Of a stretch of DNA of 64,000 nucleotides, positions 26,050 through 34,898 are shown piece after piece. Numbering within the stretch: position 1 is the stretch's first letter; the number at the start of each line of letters is the position of its first letter. The notes under the pieces are model-generated. The model worked only from the letters and a program-made list of their open reading frames with translations. It was not told the DNA's origin and searched no databases. The position numbers were made by a program, and so were the translations under genes. The stretch lies in contig NZ_CP126308.1 of assembly GCF_030144325.1 (NCBI RefSeq), positions 1-64,000 on the forward strand. Reading direction: 5' to 3'. This DNA comes from Bosea vestrisii. Its GTDB lineage: Bacteria > Pseudomonadota > Alphaproteobacteria > Rhizobiales > Beijerinckiaceae.

Positions 26050-27038
26050 CGTCTCAACCTCACCCAGATACCGCCGAACAGCCGGAAGCAATGGCGCCGG
26101 AGCGCATTGCGGTCATCGGGGCAGGCGCACTCGGCAGCTTCGTCGGCGCGCGGCTGGCCCATGCCGGCTACGCCACGACGCTGATCGACAACGATCCAGC
26201 CCGGGTGAACGCCATCAACGACGCAGGCCTGCGCCTAGAGAGCGACCAGGTGACGCTGGAAATTACCGTTCCCGCCAGTCTCGCAAGCGATCTGACGCAG
26301 CCTTTCGACTTGCTGATCATCCTGACGAAAGCCGCCCATACCGAAACCGCCATCGCAAGCTGCCGCCATCTGCTGGGCCCCGCCACCCATCTTTTGACCT
26401 TTCAGAACGGCCTCGGCAATGCCGCGCTTCTCGCCCGATATGTCGATCCGGATCGGATCGTCGTCGGGATGACCAACTGGGCCGCGGATTCGGTCGGACC
26501 GGCGCATGTTCGCAGCGTCGGCCAGGGAGAGATCCGAATCTGGCACATGAGCGGCCGGGACGAGCCCGCAGTCCGCGCAATCGCAGACGTGCTCAATCGT
26601 GCGGCACTGCGCGGCACGGCCGACCCAAACGTGGAAGCCGCGATCTGGGAGAAGGTTGCCTTCAATGCCGCGATGAACTCGGTCGCAGCTATGACCGGGC
26701 TGACGGTCGGCGAGATCGGCGACGATGCAAACGGGCGAAGCCTCGCAGGCACGGTAGCAAATGAAGTCGTCGGGGTTGCCCGGGCGAAAGGGCTCGGAGC
26801 CGACCAACAGAAGGTTGCGGCGATGCTGGAATATGCATTCCAGTCGCACCGCTCACATCGGCCATCGATGCTGCAGGATATTCTTGCCGGCAGAAGAACG
26901 GAAATCGAGGCGATCAACGGTGCCGTCGTCGCGGAAGCGAAACAGCTCGGCCGCAGCGTACCGGTCACCGAAACCCTGCTCAAACTGGTCCGTATGCGAG
27001 ACCGGCCCGCCCCTAAAAATTCGAACGAACAAGCGTAG
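26046..27038 (+). CDS. Ketopantoate reductase-like NADP oxidoreductase (ApbA/PanE family)
   Basis: A 330-residue 6-phosphogluconate-dehydrogenase-like reductase. It has the glycine-rich ERIAVIGAGALGSFVGARLAHAG, the family KAAHTE and FQNGLGN segments, catalytic Lys in EKVAFNAAMNSVAAMTG and RPSMLQDILAGRRTEIEAINGAV. The GTG at 26046 overlaps the previous stop by four bases; an ATG at 26091 is an alternative. In an aromatic operon it more likely reduces another 2-oxo acid than makes pantoate. Family membership is clear, the substrate is not. Confidence 0.8.
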   Translation: MTSQPHPDTAEQPEAMAPERIAVIGAGALGSFVGARLAHAGYATTLIDNDPARVNAINDAGLRLESDQVTLEITVPASLASDLTQPFDLLIILTKAAHTETAIASCRHLLGPATHLLTFQNGLGNAALLARYVDPDRIVVGMTNWAADSVGPAHVRSVGQGEIRIWHMSGRDEPAVRAIADVLNRAALRGTADPNVEAAIWEKVAFNAAMNSVAAMTGLTVGEIGDDANGRSLAGTVANEVVGVARAKGLGADQQKVAAMLEYAFQSHRSHRPSMLQDILAGRRTEIEAINGAVVAEAKQLGRSVPVTETLLKLVRMRDRPAPKNSNEQA

Positions 27039-27049
27039 GGAGAGCGCGC

Positions 27050-27574
27050 ATGGAAGCGCACGAACCGGCATTCCACCTTTTCGACCCATTCGGGCGGCTG
27101 CTCTTCAGGGTCTCGCAAAGCCTGGCCATCATCGGCGGCCTCATGATGGTGGCAATCGTCGCCATGTCTCTGGCGTCTCTGCTCGGCCGCAAACTCTGGT
27201 CCTCGCCGATCGTCGGCGATGTCGAGATTGTGCAGATGCTGGCGGCGCCCGCGCTCGCCTGCTTTTTCGCCTTCTGCCACCTGTCCAACGGTGATGTGCG
27301 CGTCGGCATCGTTACCGACCAGTTCGGTCCGGCCTGGTCAAGAAAATTCGAGGCGTTCGGCTCTCTGCTGCTCGGGCTCGTCGCGGCGCTGATTGCCTGG
27401 CGCACGGCCGTTGGAGCGGTGGCGCTGCACGAATCCGGCGAGACCTCGGCGCTGCTCTCGTGGCCCATCTGGCTGTCCCAGGCGTTTGTCGTCCCCGGCT
27501 TCGCCTTGCAGGCCGTTGCCGGCCTCTACATGGCCGTCCGACCGTTCGTTCGCGACGATAGGAGCCGCGCGTGA
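27050..27574 (+). CDS. TRAP transporter small permease (DctQ family)
   Basis: A 174-residue membrane protein with four hydrophobic segments and the DctQ hallmark (VGDVEIVQMLAAPALACFFAFCHLSNGDVRVGIV). It forms the membrane part of a tripartite ATP-independent importer together with the large permease that starts four bases before its stop. Placed after the decarboxylase and hydrolase genes, it should serve import of the organic acid they degrade. Confidence 0.88.
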   Translation: MEAHEPAFHLFDPFGRLLFRVSQSLAIIGGLMMVAIVAMSLASLLGRKLWSSPIVGDVEIVQMLAAPALACFFAFCHLSNGDVRVGIVTDQFGPAWSRKFEAFGSLLLGLVAALIAWRTAVGAVALHESGETSALLSWPIWLSQAFVVPGFALQAVAGLYMAVRPFVRDDRSRA

Positions 27575-28899
27575 GCCACACCAGCATCGGATATCTTGTT
27601 TTCGTCGGCCTGCTGGTCCTCATCGCAGCGCGGACACCGATCGGCATCGCGATGTTCACGGCAGGCGCCGCAGGCTATTGCTATCTCATCGACTGGAACT
27701 GGACGGTTTTTCTCGCTTCGCTGAAGAACCTCGCCTATGCGCGCCTCTCCAACTACGATCTGGCGGTCATTCCCCTGTTCCTGCTGATGGGGCAGTTTGC
27801 CACCCACGGCGGGCTCAGTCGCGGGCTGTTCAATTTCGTCGGTGCATTCATCGGCCATCGCCGCGGCGGCATCGCCTATGCAGCGATCGGCGCCTGCGCC
27901 GGTTTCGGCGCGATCTGCGGCTCGTCGGTTGCAACAGCGGCAACGATGGGACAGGTCGCTCTGCCGGAGCTCAGGCGCCACGGCTATAAGGGCAGCCTCG
28001 CCACCGGCGCGCTGGCCGCCGGCGGCACGCTTGGCATCCTCATTCCGCCATCCATCCCGCTCGTCATCTATGCAATCCTGACCCAGGAATCGATCGGCAA
28101 GCTTTTCACCGCTGCCGTCGTGCCGGGACTGCTGGCGACGCTCGGCTACATGATCGTCGTGCGCATCATCGTCAGCCGCGATCCGGAAGCCGGTCCAGCG
28201 GGACCGAAGGCGAGCTGGTCGCATCGCCTGACCAGCCTACTTGGTGTCATCCCTATCCTGCTGGTCTTCGTCATCGTTATCTTCGGCATCTATGCCGGCT
28301 GGACAAACGCTACCGAGGCCGCCGCCGTGGGAGCCGCGGCATGTGGAGCGATCGCCGTGGCAAAGGGCGGATTCGGCTGGCGCGCCTTCGCCGACAGCCT
28401 GCTCGGCACTGCCCAGTCGACCGCGATGATCATGCTGATCCTGCTCGGCGCCGACATGATGAACACGGCGCTTGCGGTCTCGCAGCTCCCGGCGGAGCTG
28501 GCCTCCACAGTCTCCGCAAGTGGCCTGCCCCCGTTGCTGGTGATCGCCGGCATCCTGCTGATCTACCTCTTCCTTGGATGCGTCATGGACTCGCTCGCGA
28601 TGATCCTCCTGACCATTCCGATCTTCTATCCTGTGGTGATGGGGTTGGATTTCTTTGGACTTTCGCCTGCCGACAAATCCGTATGGTTCGGGATCCTGGC
28701 GCTAACGGTCGTCGAGATCGGCCTGATCCACCCGCCCGTAGGCCTGAATGTCTACATCATCAACCGGATGGCCAAGGATGTCCCACTCGCAGAGACGTTC
28801 AAGGGAGTCATTCCTTTCTTGGCGTCCGACCTGATCCGCATCGTGGCGCTAGTACTGTTCCCGGCGATCTCGCTCTTTCTCGTGCGATACGCCGGCTAA
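27571..28899 (+). CDS. TRAP transporter large permease (DctM family)
   Basis: A 442-residue protein with about 12 membrane segments. Family marks are VIPLFLLMGQFATHGGLSRGLFNF, AGFGAICGSSVATAATMG, GGTLGILIPPSIPLVIYAILT, LFLGCVMDSLAMILLTIPIFYPV and EIGLIHPPVGLNVYIIN. It overlaps the small permease by four bases (translational coupling) and is followed after 19 bases by the binding protein. Confidence 0.92.
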   Translation: MSHTSIGYLVFVGLLVLIAARTPIGIAMFTAGAAGYCYLIDWNWTVFLASLKNLAYARLSNYDLAVIPLFLLMGQFATHGGLSRGLFNFVGAFIGHRRGGIAYAAIGACAGFGAICGSSVATAATMGQVALPELRRHGYKGSLATGALAAGGTLGILIPPSIPLVIYAILTQESIGKLFTAAVVPGLLATLGYMIVVRIIVSRDPEAGPAGPKASWSHRLTSLLGVIPILLVFVIVIFGIYAGWTNATEAAAVGAAACGAIAVAKGGFGWRAFADSLLGTAQSTAMIMLILLGADMMNTALAVSQLPAELASTVSASGLPPLLVIAGILLIYLFLGCVMDSLAMILLTIPIFYPVVMGLDFFGLSPADKSVWFGILALTVVEIGLIHPPVGLNVYIINRMAKDVPLAETFKGVIPFLASDLIRIVALVLFPAISLFLVRYAG

Positions 28900-28918
28900 C
28901 CTGGGAGGGAACAAATAG

Positions 28919-29959
28919 ATGTTACGCCGTAGTTCACTATTGGGCATGTCCGTTGGGCTGGCCGTCGCGGCCCTGAGCGGCTTGGCGCAGGCGCAGACCG
29001 TGACATTGAAGGTGCATCACTTCCTCCCCTCCAACTCGACTGCGCAGAAGCAGTTGATCGAGCCCTGGTGCGCCAAGCTCTCGGCGGAGTCCGATGGCCG
29101 CCTGAAGTGCCAGATCTATCCCAGCATGCAGCTCGGAGGTTCACCGCCCCAGCTCTTTGACCAGGCGAAGGATGGCATCGCGGACATCGTCTGGACGCTT
29201 CCGACCTATCAGGCTGGGCGCTTCCTGAAGTCCGAAGTGTTCGAGCTTCCGTTCATGACGAAGAACTCGGCCGGCAGCAGCGAGGCATTCTGGGAATATG
29301 TGCAGCGCCACGCGCTGGACGAGTACCGTGGCCTGCACCTGCTCGCAGCTCACGTCCATGACGGTAGTCACGTCCACACCATCGAAAAAGTCATCAAGAC
29401 GATGGAGGACCTAAAGGGGCTGAAGCTGCGCGCTCCAAGCCGCATCGGCGCCAAGGCCCTGGCTGCCCTCGGCGCCGTCCCGATTCAGATGCCGATACCG
29501 CAGGTTCCGGAATCGCTCTCGAAGAATGTGATCGACGGGCTTTCCACGCCATGGGAAGTGATGCCGACACTCAAGCTCGAGGAAATCACCACAAAGCATA
29601 CCGAGACACCACCCGGCCAGGCGAAGCTGAGCAACGCCATCTTCATTCTCGCGATGAACGGGCCGCGATACGACTCCCTTTCGGCCGATCTGCGCGCCAT
29701 CATTGACCGCAACAGCGGCGCGGTTCTGTCTAGGCAGGCGGGGCAGGTCTGGGACAGCACGATCGAGCCAGCACGCCAGCTCGCGAAGGCGCGTGGCAAT
29801 ACTTTCACGACGCTGTCGGACGAGGAGTACCAGCGGTGGATCCGCGCCACCGAACCGGTGATTGCCGAGTGGTTGAAGGAAGTAAAAGCCAAAGGCGGGG
29901 ATGGCGAGGCGCTCCTGAAGGCCGCCCGCTCGCTCGTGACCGAGTACAGCAGCAAATAG
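28919..29959 (+). CDS. TRAP transporter periplasmic binding protein (DctP family)
   Basis: A 346-residue binding protein. A Sec signal peptide (RRSSLLGMSVGLAVAALSGLAQA) precedes TVTLKVHHFLPSNSTAQKQ, and the family segments IYPSMQLGG and the conserved Arg region LKGLKLRAPSRIGAKALAALGA follow. That Arg binds the carboxylate of the ligand. The ATG at 28919 has GGGAGGGA upstream. It closes the operon; a strong hairpin terminator follows at 29969. Confidence 0.9.
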   Translation: MLRRSSLLGMSVGLAVAALSGLAQAQTVTLKVHHFLPSNSTAQKQLIEPWCAKLSAESDGRLKCQIYPSMQLGGSPPQLFDQAKDGIADIVWTLPTYQAGRFLKSEVFELPFMTKNSAGSSEAFWEYVQRHALDEYRGLHLLAAHVHDGSHVHTIEKVIKTMEDLKGLKLRAPSRIGAKALAALGAVPIQMPIPQVPESLSKNVIDGLSTPWEVMPTLKLEEITTKHTETPPGQAKLSNAIFILAMNGPRYDSLSADLRAIIDRNSGAVLSRQAGQVWDSTIEPARQLAKARGNTFTTLSDEEYQRWIRATEPVIAEWLKEVKAKGGDGEALLKAARSLVTEYSSK

Positions 29960-29968
29960 CGAGAGTGC

Positions 29969-30007
29969 GAAGCGCCCAGCGCGGATCATCGCCGCGCCGG
30001 GCGCTTC
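29969..30007 (+). terminator. Hairpin terminator after the TRAP/mdlC operon
   Basis: GAAGCGCCC-a-GCGCGG pairs with CCGCGC-c-GGGCGCTTC around a 7-base loop (15 paired bases, one mismatch), followed by TTCCTTC. It starts nine bases after the dctP stop. The U tract is weak, but stem strength and position make termination likely. Confidence 0.75.
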
Positions 30008-30214
30008 TTCCTTCGATGACGCACGCGAGCTGAAGGGTGGCCGTTGCCATTATCCTGGACGGGACAATGGATTTCAGCTGAAAACGATCTGTTGGGCTCA
30101 AATCAAGGCTTAGATCGGAGCGCGGCCGACGCGGCTTGGTCGGGCACGCATGATTTGCAGCCGACGCGGCGGCGGCCTTGCACGATGCCTTCGCGCCCTG
30201 CGGCAGCGCACGCG

Positions 30215-31054
30215 CTAGGAGCGCGTCAACACGAAATCGAACGGCGAACGCCAGAGGGTGCTTCCATTGGAGACGCGCTCGAAAGGAGCGATGAGCGTCT
30301 CCTTGACCCCGAATACGGCATCGGAATCGAGATAGGGGTCGCCGCCGACAAAGGTATGCGTCATGACCTTCTGGTAGCCAGCGGCCGTAACTATGAAATG
30401 CATGTGGGCGGGCCGGTATGGGTGGCGCCCCAGATGGCCGAGCATTTGGCCAACCGGCCCGTCATTCGGGATCGGGTAGGAAACCGGCTTGATCCCAATG
30501 AACCGATATGCTCCATCCGGGCCTGTGGAAAAGATGCCGCGGTTGTTCCACTTCGGTTGGACATCGGGCTGCTGCACGTCATAGAAGCCGTCGGGATTGT
30601 CCGACCAGACATCGATCCGCGCGGCCTCGATCGGATTGCCGTCGAGGTCGAGGACCCGGCCCTCGTAGAGGCAACTTTCGCCCTTGCCGTCGAGCGTAAT
30701 GTTGTCACCCATCTGGCGGATGGGAGCGCCGGAGACATGAAAGGGGCCGAGCACCGTATTCTCGGTGGCACCGGCCGGCCGGCGGTTGTTGATGGCATCT
30801 ACCAGCATCGAGAAACCGAGCGTGTCGGACAGCAGGATGAACTCCTGCCGCTCCTCGCTGCACATCTGGCCGGCTCTCGTGAGAAAGGCGATACCCGTTT
30901 CCCACTCCGCCTGGCTCAACTGGCACTCCTTGGCGAATGCGTGAAGGTGTTTGACAAGACAAGCCATGACCTGCGCAAGCCGCGGATCGACATTCGTTCC
31001 GACGCGAGCCGTAACGGCTTCGACTGAAGCTTCCTCGCTGAAGTAGACTGCCAT
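30215..31054 (-). CDS. Hydroxyquinol 1,2-dioxygenase-type intradiol dioxygenase
   Basis: A 279-residue intradiol ring-cleavage enzyme. It has an N-terminal helical dimerisation domain (to about residue 100), then GPFHVSG and the four Fe(III) ligands Tyr158 (DGFYDVQ), Tyr193 (SYPIPNDGPVG), His217 and His219 (RPAHMHF). Neighbouring maleylacetate reductase and flavin hydroxylase genes make hydroxyquinol (benzene-1,2,4-triol) to maleylacetate the best guess; catechol is possible. ATG 31054 fits family length better than the frame from 31111. It is the last gene of a three-gene minus-strand operon. Confidence 0.85.
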   Translation of the reverse strand: MAVYFSEEASVEAVTARVGTNVDPRLAQVMACLVKHLHAFAKECQLSQAEWETGIAFLTRAGQMCSEERQEFILLSDTLGFSMLVDAINNRRPAGATENTVLGPFHVSGAPIRQMGDNITLDGKGESCLYEGRVLDLDGNPIEAARIDVWSDNPDGFYDVQQPDVQPKWNNRGIFSTGPDGAYRFIGIKPVSYPIPNDGPVGQMLGHLGRHPYRPAHMHFIVTAAGYQKVMTHTFVGGDPYLDSDAVFGVKETLIAPFERVSNGSTLWRSPFDFVLTRS

Positions 31055-31111
31055 GGCATTTCCCGATGATCGTCTTGTCGATGCTTGTTGGAGGTCGATC
31101 GCGCAACGCAA

Positions 31112-32173
31112 CTATTCTGGCCTCCGGCCCTCCCACGCGTTCCGCAGCAAACCCAGCACCGCTTCCCGTTCGACCGGTCGCGGATTCCAGTAGGGGTTGC
31201 GCACGGCGAGGTCAGCAGCCCGCTCCAGATCGCGTTCGGCGAGACCAAGATCGCGTAAGGCGAGCGGAGCCCCCAGCGCCGCGGCGAAATCATACAAACC
31301 GCCGCCGATCGTGCCGCCGAAAAGCTCGGCCGCCGGCCGAAGCTCAGCACCGGCAGCCTCGGCGTTATAGGCAGCTGAGTGCGGCAGCAGAACCGCGTGC
31401 ATCTCCGCATGCGGCAAGTTGAAAGCGCCGCCCAGGGCGTGGCAGAGCTTGTGGTGCAAGGCCATGCCGACCTGGGCGAGTACCGTGCCGCACAGCCAGG
31501 CACCGAACAATGTCGCTTCGCGGGCCGGCAGGCTGGAGGGGGTAGCCACGATCTGCGGCAAGCCCTCTCGGAACGCGCGCAGGCCGCCGAGCGCCAACTG
31601 ATCGGAAAGCGGATTGCGGTCGCGCGCATAGAGCGCTTCGATGGCGTGCGCCATTGCATTGAGGCCGCTGGTCACGCTCAGGCCGATCGGCAGTGAAACA
31701 GCGAGCTCTGGATCATAAAGGATGATCTCCGGCTGAATCTTCGGAGATCGGAGCGTCTCTTTCACGCCATCGACGGTTTGCCCCAGCACGGGCGTCGCTT
31801 CGGAGCCGGCATATGTGGTGGGCAGCACGATCTGCGGAAGATCGGTGCGCAAGGCGATTGCCTTGGCGAGGCCGATGGCCGAGCCACCACCCATGGCGAC
31901 AAGGCAATCGGCGCCCTGCGCTGCTTTCAGCGCCGCCTCCGTCACCTCGACCGGCGTGTGCATCGTTGCGCCGCTGAACAAGCCGTGCGCAAGCGGACCG
32001 AGATCGGCCTGCAGGAGCCTTCCCTGAGCTGCCTGCTCCGGCGTCGTCAGGACGAGTGCGCGCGCCAGGCCGAGCGTCGTAAGTTCCGCCCCGACCGCAC
32101 GAAGCAGCCCGACACCCAGGCTAACACGAACGGGCGGCTGGCCCGGCTCGAAGCCCGCGTAGAAGGTGCGCAT
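31112..32173 (-). CDS. Maleylacetate reductase (iron-containing alcohol dehydrogenase family)
   Basis: A 353-residue enzyme. It has the NAD(P)-binding GADCLVAMGGGSAIGLAKAIAL, TYAGSEATPVLGQT, VTSGLNAMAHAIEALYA and the metal-region HHKLCHALGGAFNLPHAEMHAVLLPH. This is the maleylacetate reductase branch rather than the alcohol dehydrogenase branch. It reduces maleylacetate to 3-oxoadipate, the step after hydroxyquinol cleavage. It lies 11 bases after the hydroxylase gene and about 58 bases before the dioxygenase start. Confidence 0.88.
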   Translation of the reverse strand: MRTFYAGFEPGQPPVRVSLGVGLLRAVGAELTTLGLARALVLTTPEQAAQGRLLQADLGPLAHGLFSGATMHTPVEVTEAALKAAQGADCLVAMGGGSAIGLAKAIALRTDLPQIVLPTTYAGSEATPVLGQTVDGVKETLRSPKIQPEIILYDPELAVSLPIGLSVTSGLNAMAHAIEALYARDRNPLSDQLALGGLRAFREGLPQIVATPSSLPAREATLFGAWLCGTVLAQVGMALHHKLCHALGGAFNLPHAEMHAVLLPHSAAYNAEAAGAELRPAAELFGGTIGGGLYDFAAALGAPLALRDLGLAERDLERAADLAVRNPYWNPRPVEREAVLGLLRNAWEGRRPE

Positions 32174-32184
32174 GCCTAGCCCGC

Positions 32185-33384
32185 TTACCTGATGAAGCCA
32201 GCGACCTGCCGGTAACTCGCAGCAACCTCTTCCAGCTCAGCCGCGGAAATCAGGTCCTCGATGCGATCTTCCGGCCCCTTGACTCGCGCAGCCGCAATAT
32301 CGAGCACCCGTTCAGGGCCGGATTTGCGATTATTCAGCACGACATTCGTGGTGATCGGCCGCCGGATCGCCTCATATGCTAGGAGACCTTCCGGTCCATC
32401 CCGGCCGGCCAAAGCCTCTGACAAGACGTGTGCATCGAGGATCGCCTGCGAGGCTCCGTTTGCACCGATGGGATACATCGGGTGGGCGGCATCGCCGAGG
32501 AGGCTGACCCTGTCTTGCGTCCACCAGGACAATGGATCGCGATCGATCATGGGGTACTGCGTGATCTTCTGCGTATTTCGCAGTAGCTGCACGATGTCGA
32601 TATCCGGCATCTGGAAGCCGAGAAAGGACGCGATGAAGTCGCGGTCGCCCTCGCGCGTCCAATCGGCTTCGTCGGCTGCGCGCGGCTGGTCGTGCCGCAC
32701 CTCCGCCACCCAGTTCACCAGCGCGTTGCCGTCACGGGCGGCGCGAGCGCTGATCGGATAGCACACGAATTTCACATTATGGTCGCCCGCGATAAACATC
32801 GTGCGCCCATCCGCGAAAGCCGGCTGCAGATTGGCGCCCCGCCACATCATTGTGCCTTCGTAATGCGCGGGCCCTTCCTGTGGATGAAGCTGTCGGCGCA
32901 CGATAGAGCGGAAACCGTCCGCACCGATCAGAAGGTCACAATGCGCGATCGCGCCATCGGCGAAGGTCGCGCACACGCTGTGCCGGTCTTGCGTAAAGGC
33001 GGCGATAGCCTTGCCGAGTGTCACGGCACCGGCGCCGAGGCGACTCCGGACCGCATCGAGGAGCATGAACTGGAGTTCGCCTCGATGCACCGAATATTGC
33101 GGATAATCGAAGCCGGCCTCGACTGATCGCGGATCCGATTGAATCAGGTGACCGAAGCGAGTCCGGTATTCGATAGCACGCGTCCGGATCGCCATGTCGT
33201 CGAGGCTGTCGCCAAGCCCGAGCCCATGCAAGATACCCGAGGCATGGGGCATAACGTTTATGCCGACGCCGAGCGGCTGGAGCGACTCGACCGCTTCGAA
33301 TACCTCGACTTCGAATCCCTTTCTGTGGAGGCAAAGCGCCGCCGTCAGGCCGCCAATACCGGCGCCCGCTATCGCGATCTTCAT
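32185..33384 (-). CDS. FAD-dependent aromatic hydroxylase (salicylate/6-hydroxynicotinate hydroxylase-like)
   Basis: A 399-residue single-component flavoprotein monooxygenase. It has the N-terminal GAGIGGLTAALCLHRKGFEVEVFE, central LLIGADGFRSIVR (the DG motif) and C-terminal VSLLGDAAHPMYPIGANGASQAILDA. It hydroxylates, often with decarboxylation, a phenolic or hydroxybenzoic substrate using NAD(P)H. Next to hydroxyquinol dioxygenase and maleylacetate reductase it most likely makes hydroxyquinol from a dihydroxybenzoate or resorcinol-type compound. It is the first gene of the operon; its promoter overlaps the end of the MarR gene. Confidence 0.82.
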   Translation of the reverse strand: MKIAIAGAGIGGLTAALCLHRKGFEVEVFEAVESLQPLGVGINVMPHASGILHGLGLGDSLDDMAIRTRAIEYRTRFGHLIQSDPRSVEAGFDYPQYSVHRGELQFMLLDAVRSRLGAGAVTLGKAIAAFTQDRHSVCATFADGAIAHCDLLIGADGFRSIVRRQLHPQEGPAHYEGTMMWRGANLQPAFADGRTMFIAGDHNVKFVCYPISARAARDGNALVNWVAEVRHDQPRAADEADWTREGDRDFIASFLGFQMPDIDIVQLLRNTQKITQYPMIDRDPLSWWTQDRVSLLGDAAHPMYPIGANGASQAILDAHVLSEALAGRDGPEGLLAYEAIRRPITTNVVLNNRKSGPERVLDIAAARVKGPEDRIEDLISAAELEEVAASYRQVAGFIR

Positions 33385-33549
33385 TACATGTCCTCTACCC
33401 AGCCCGGCCGATCAACAGCATTAGACGGCACGTGCTCAAGCCACGGCCAACGAGCTCATCTCTGCCTCAGCGGCTATCGCCTTGTTCAGGCGAACGTATC
33501 GATCGATGAACTCAATGCTCCGGCGCTCCCCCGTTTTAGAATAGCGACA

Positions 33550-33577
33550 ATGATAGTGCGAAGATTCATTTAGTCAA
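33550..33577 (-). promoter_or_regulatory. Promoter of the hydroxyquinol operon
   Basis: On the minus strand, TTGACT (33577-33572), a 16-base spacer and TATCAT (33555-33550) form a good sigma70-like promoter. It overlaps the last codons of the MarR-type gene and reads into the flavin hydroxylase after a leader of about 160 bases. The MarR protein would be well placed to control it. Confidence 0.5.
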
Positions 33578-34055
33578 GTTACCTGACGAAATTGATCCGA
33601 GAGTATCGAACGACGCACCATACGACGACAAACCCGTCACGATTGCGTCGATGGTCTTGTCGCCCAGTTCCGAGCGCATCTCTCGTTCTGCGACATCCAC
33701 TGCGTCGCGGAACGCCCCAAAGCCAAGCATGTCCGGCAACCGTAAAGCTGACGATTCGGGCCCGCCGGTCTGTCGGATCCACCGATCGCGTAACCAACCC
33801 GAGCAGCTCGCACTGGTCTACCAATTCGCCCATCGCCTGCTTGGTCATCGACGCGCGACGTGCGAGCTCGGTCAACCGTGTTCCTTCGACATCAAGATTG
33901 CGCGTCAGGCTGACGTGCGCGATCCGTGTCTCGCCATGCCCGCTCTGCGCCATGAGATCGAGCACCCGTGCCTCGAAACGACGGACGGCATTGTTGAGGA
34001 GCCGTCCGACATTGGCGTGTCGCCACGCAGCCCCAGTTTCCGACGGCTGTTCCAT
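33566..34055 (-). pseudogene. MarR-family regulator, frameshifted near the C-terminus
   Basis: The frame from ATG 34055 (GAGG six bases upstream) encodes the MarR core: DVEGTRLTELARRASMTKQAMGELVDQCELLGLVTRSVDPTDRRARIVSFT, that is, recognition helix and wing. After GHAWL the frame slips at CCCCAAA (33715-33721, plus strand). The dimerisation helices (GAFRDAVDVAEREMRSELGDKTIDAIVTGL) continue in the next frame to 33566. Removing one base restores 162 residues, a normal MarR length. It lies just upstream of the hydroxyquinol operon on the same strand and probably controls it. Frameshift or sequencing error cannot be separated here. Confidence 0.78.
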
Positions 34056-34320
34056 CAAAGTCCTCTCTGCCCAGACGCCGCAGCCAGCTACCGGATCCGG
34101 TGCCAGCCGCCGTCTTCACGTCCGTCATCCGCAACATTCGCGGAAAATCCAAGGCAGCAGCTCCACCTGCTTGGCAAGCATAAAAATTCAGGCGTGCCGG
34201 ACGACAGGTCGCCGCTACGTCACGCGCGGCGCATAAAAGTGAAGGAACGGGTCGATCCCGGCCTCGGTCTGCCCCTAAAGCTCGGCCCGGTCGGCGGCGC
34301 CCAAGGCAGCAGCAGGCGCC

Positions 34321-34555
34321 TTATGCCGAGATGTCTCTCACGACGCTGAGGAACTGCCTCGCTGCCAGTGTCGGATTCGGAACAGCAGCCTGCTCGCCTG
34401 ATGTGCCTCGCCGAGGAACACCGCCAGATGCTTCGGCAGCACTTTGGGGTTGCTCTCGAAGATGGCCGCGCCGATGGAGGGAAATCGCGGCGCCACGCCG
34501 ATGACAGCACGCGACAGGAATAGGTGTTCGAATGGACAAAGACGCAGCCGGGCTC
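34321..34555 (-). pseudogene. TetR-family regulator, C-terminal remnant
   Basis: Two frames together resemble an AefR-like TetR C-terminal domain: RAVIGVAPRFPSIGAAIFE and LPKHLAVFLGEAHQAS in one frame, then NPTLAARQFLSVVRDIS and a stop in the next, with the break near 34385. The DNA-binding half is missing and a stop lies just upstream. The bases from 34056 to 34320, between it and the MarR gene, show nothing recognisable. Confidence 0.45.
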
Positions 34556-34634
34556 AAACCAAACGATCGGAAGTAACCGGGTGCAGCTCATCGTATGCCA
34601 CCGACCGCACTGCGCTAGTCAGGTGATCCAATAG

Positions 34635-34730
34635 CTACACTTCTAATCGAGAATTGGGCAACTTTGCGAGCCGTTTGAAAGTGTTCAGCGTGCGCTCGAT
34701 CACCTGAGCGATCTGCGCATCCGATACCAT
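34635..34730 (-). CDS. 31-residue hypothetical small ORF
   Basis: A short frame (MVSDAQIAQVIERTLNTFKR and 11 more residues) with an unusually good ribosome-binding site (GAGGAGGG, about nine bases upstream). It is amphipathic and probably helical. It may be the start of a gene cut off by decay, since it lies in a remnant-rich stretch, or a genuine small protein. No function is proposed. Confidence 0.25.
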   Translation of the reverse strand: MVSDAQIAQVIERTLNTFKRLAKLPNSRLEV

Positions 34731-34898
34731 GCGGGACCGCCCTCCTCAATGCCCACGTGTCGATAAGGACATACACAATGAGGCTTACTTCAGTTCAACA
34801 TGATTAGGCTTAGCCACCAACCAAGGAGCCCTCCGTCGCCAGAGAGCCGTTACGGGCGTATTTGGACATCTCGCTCCAGCGTAAAGCTGACGCTCCGA

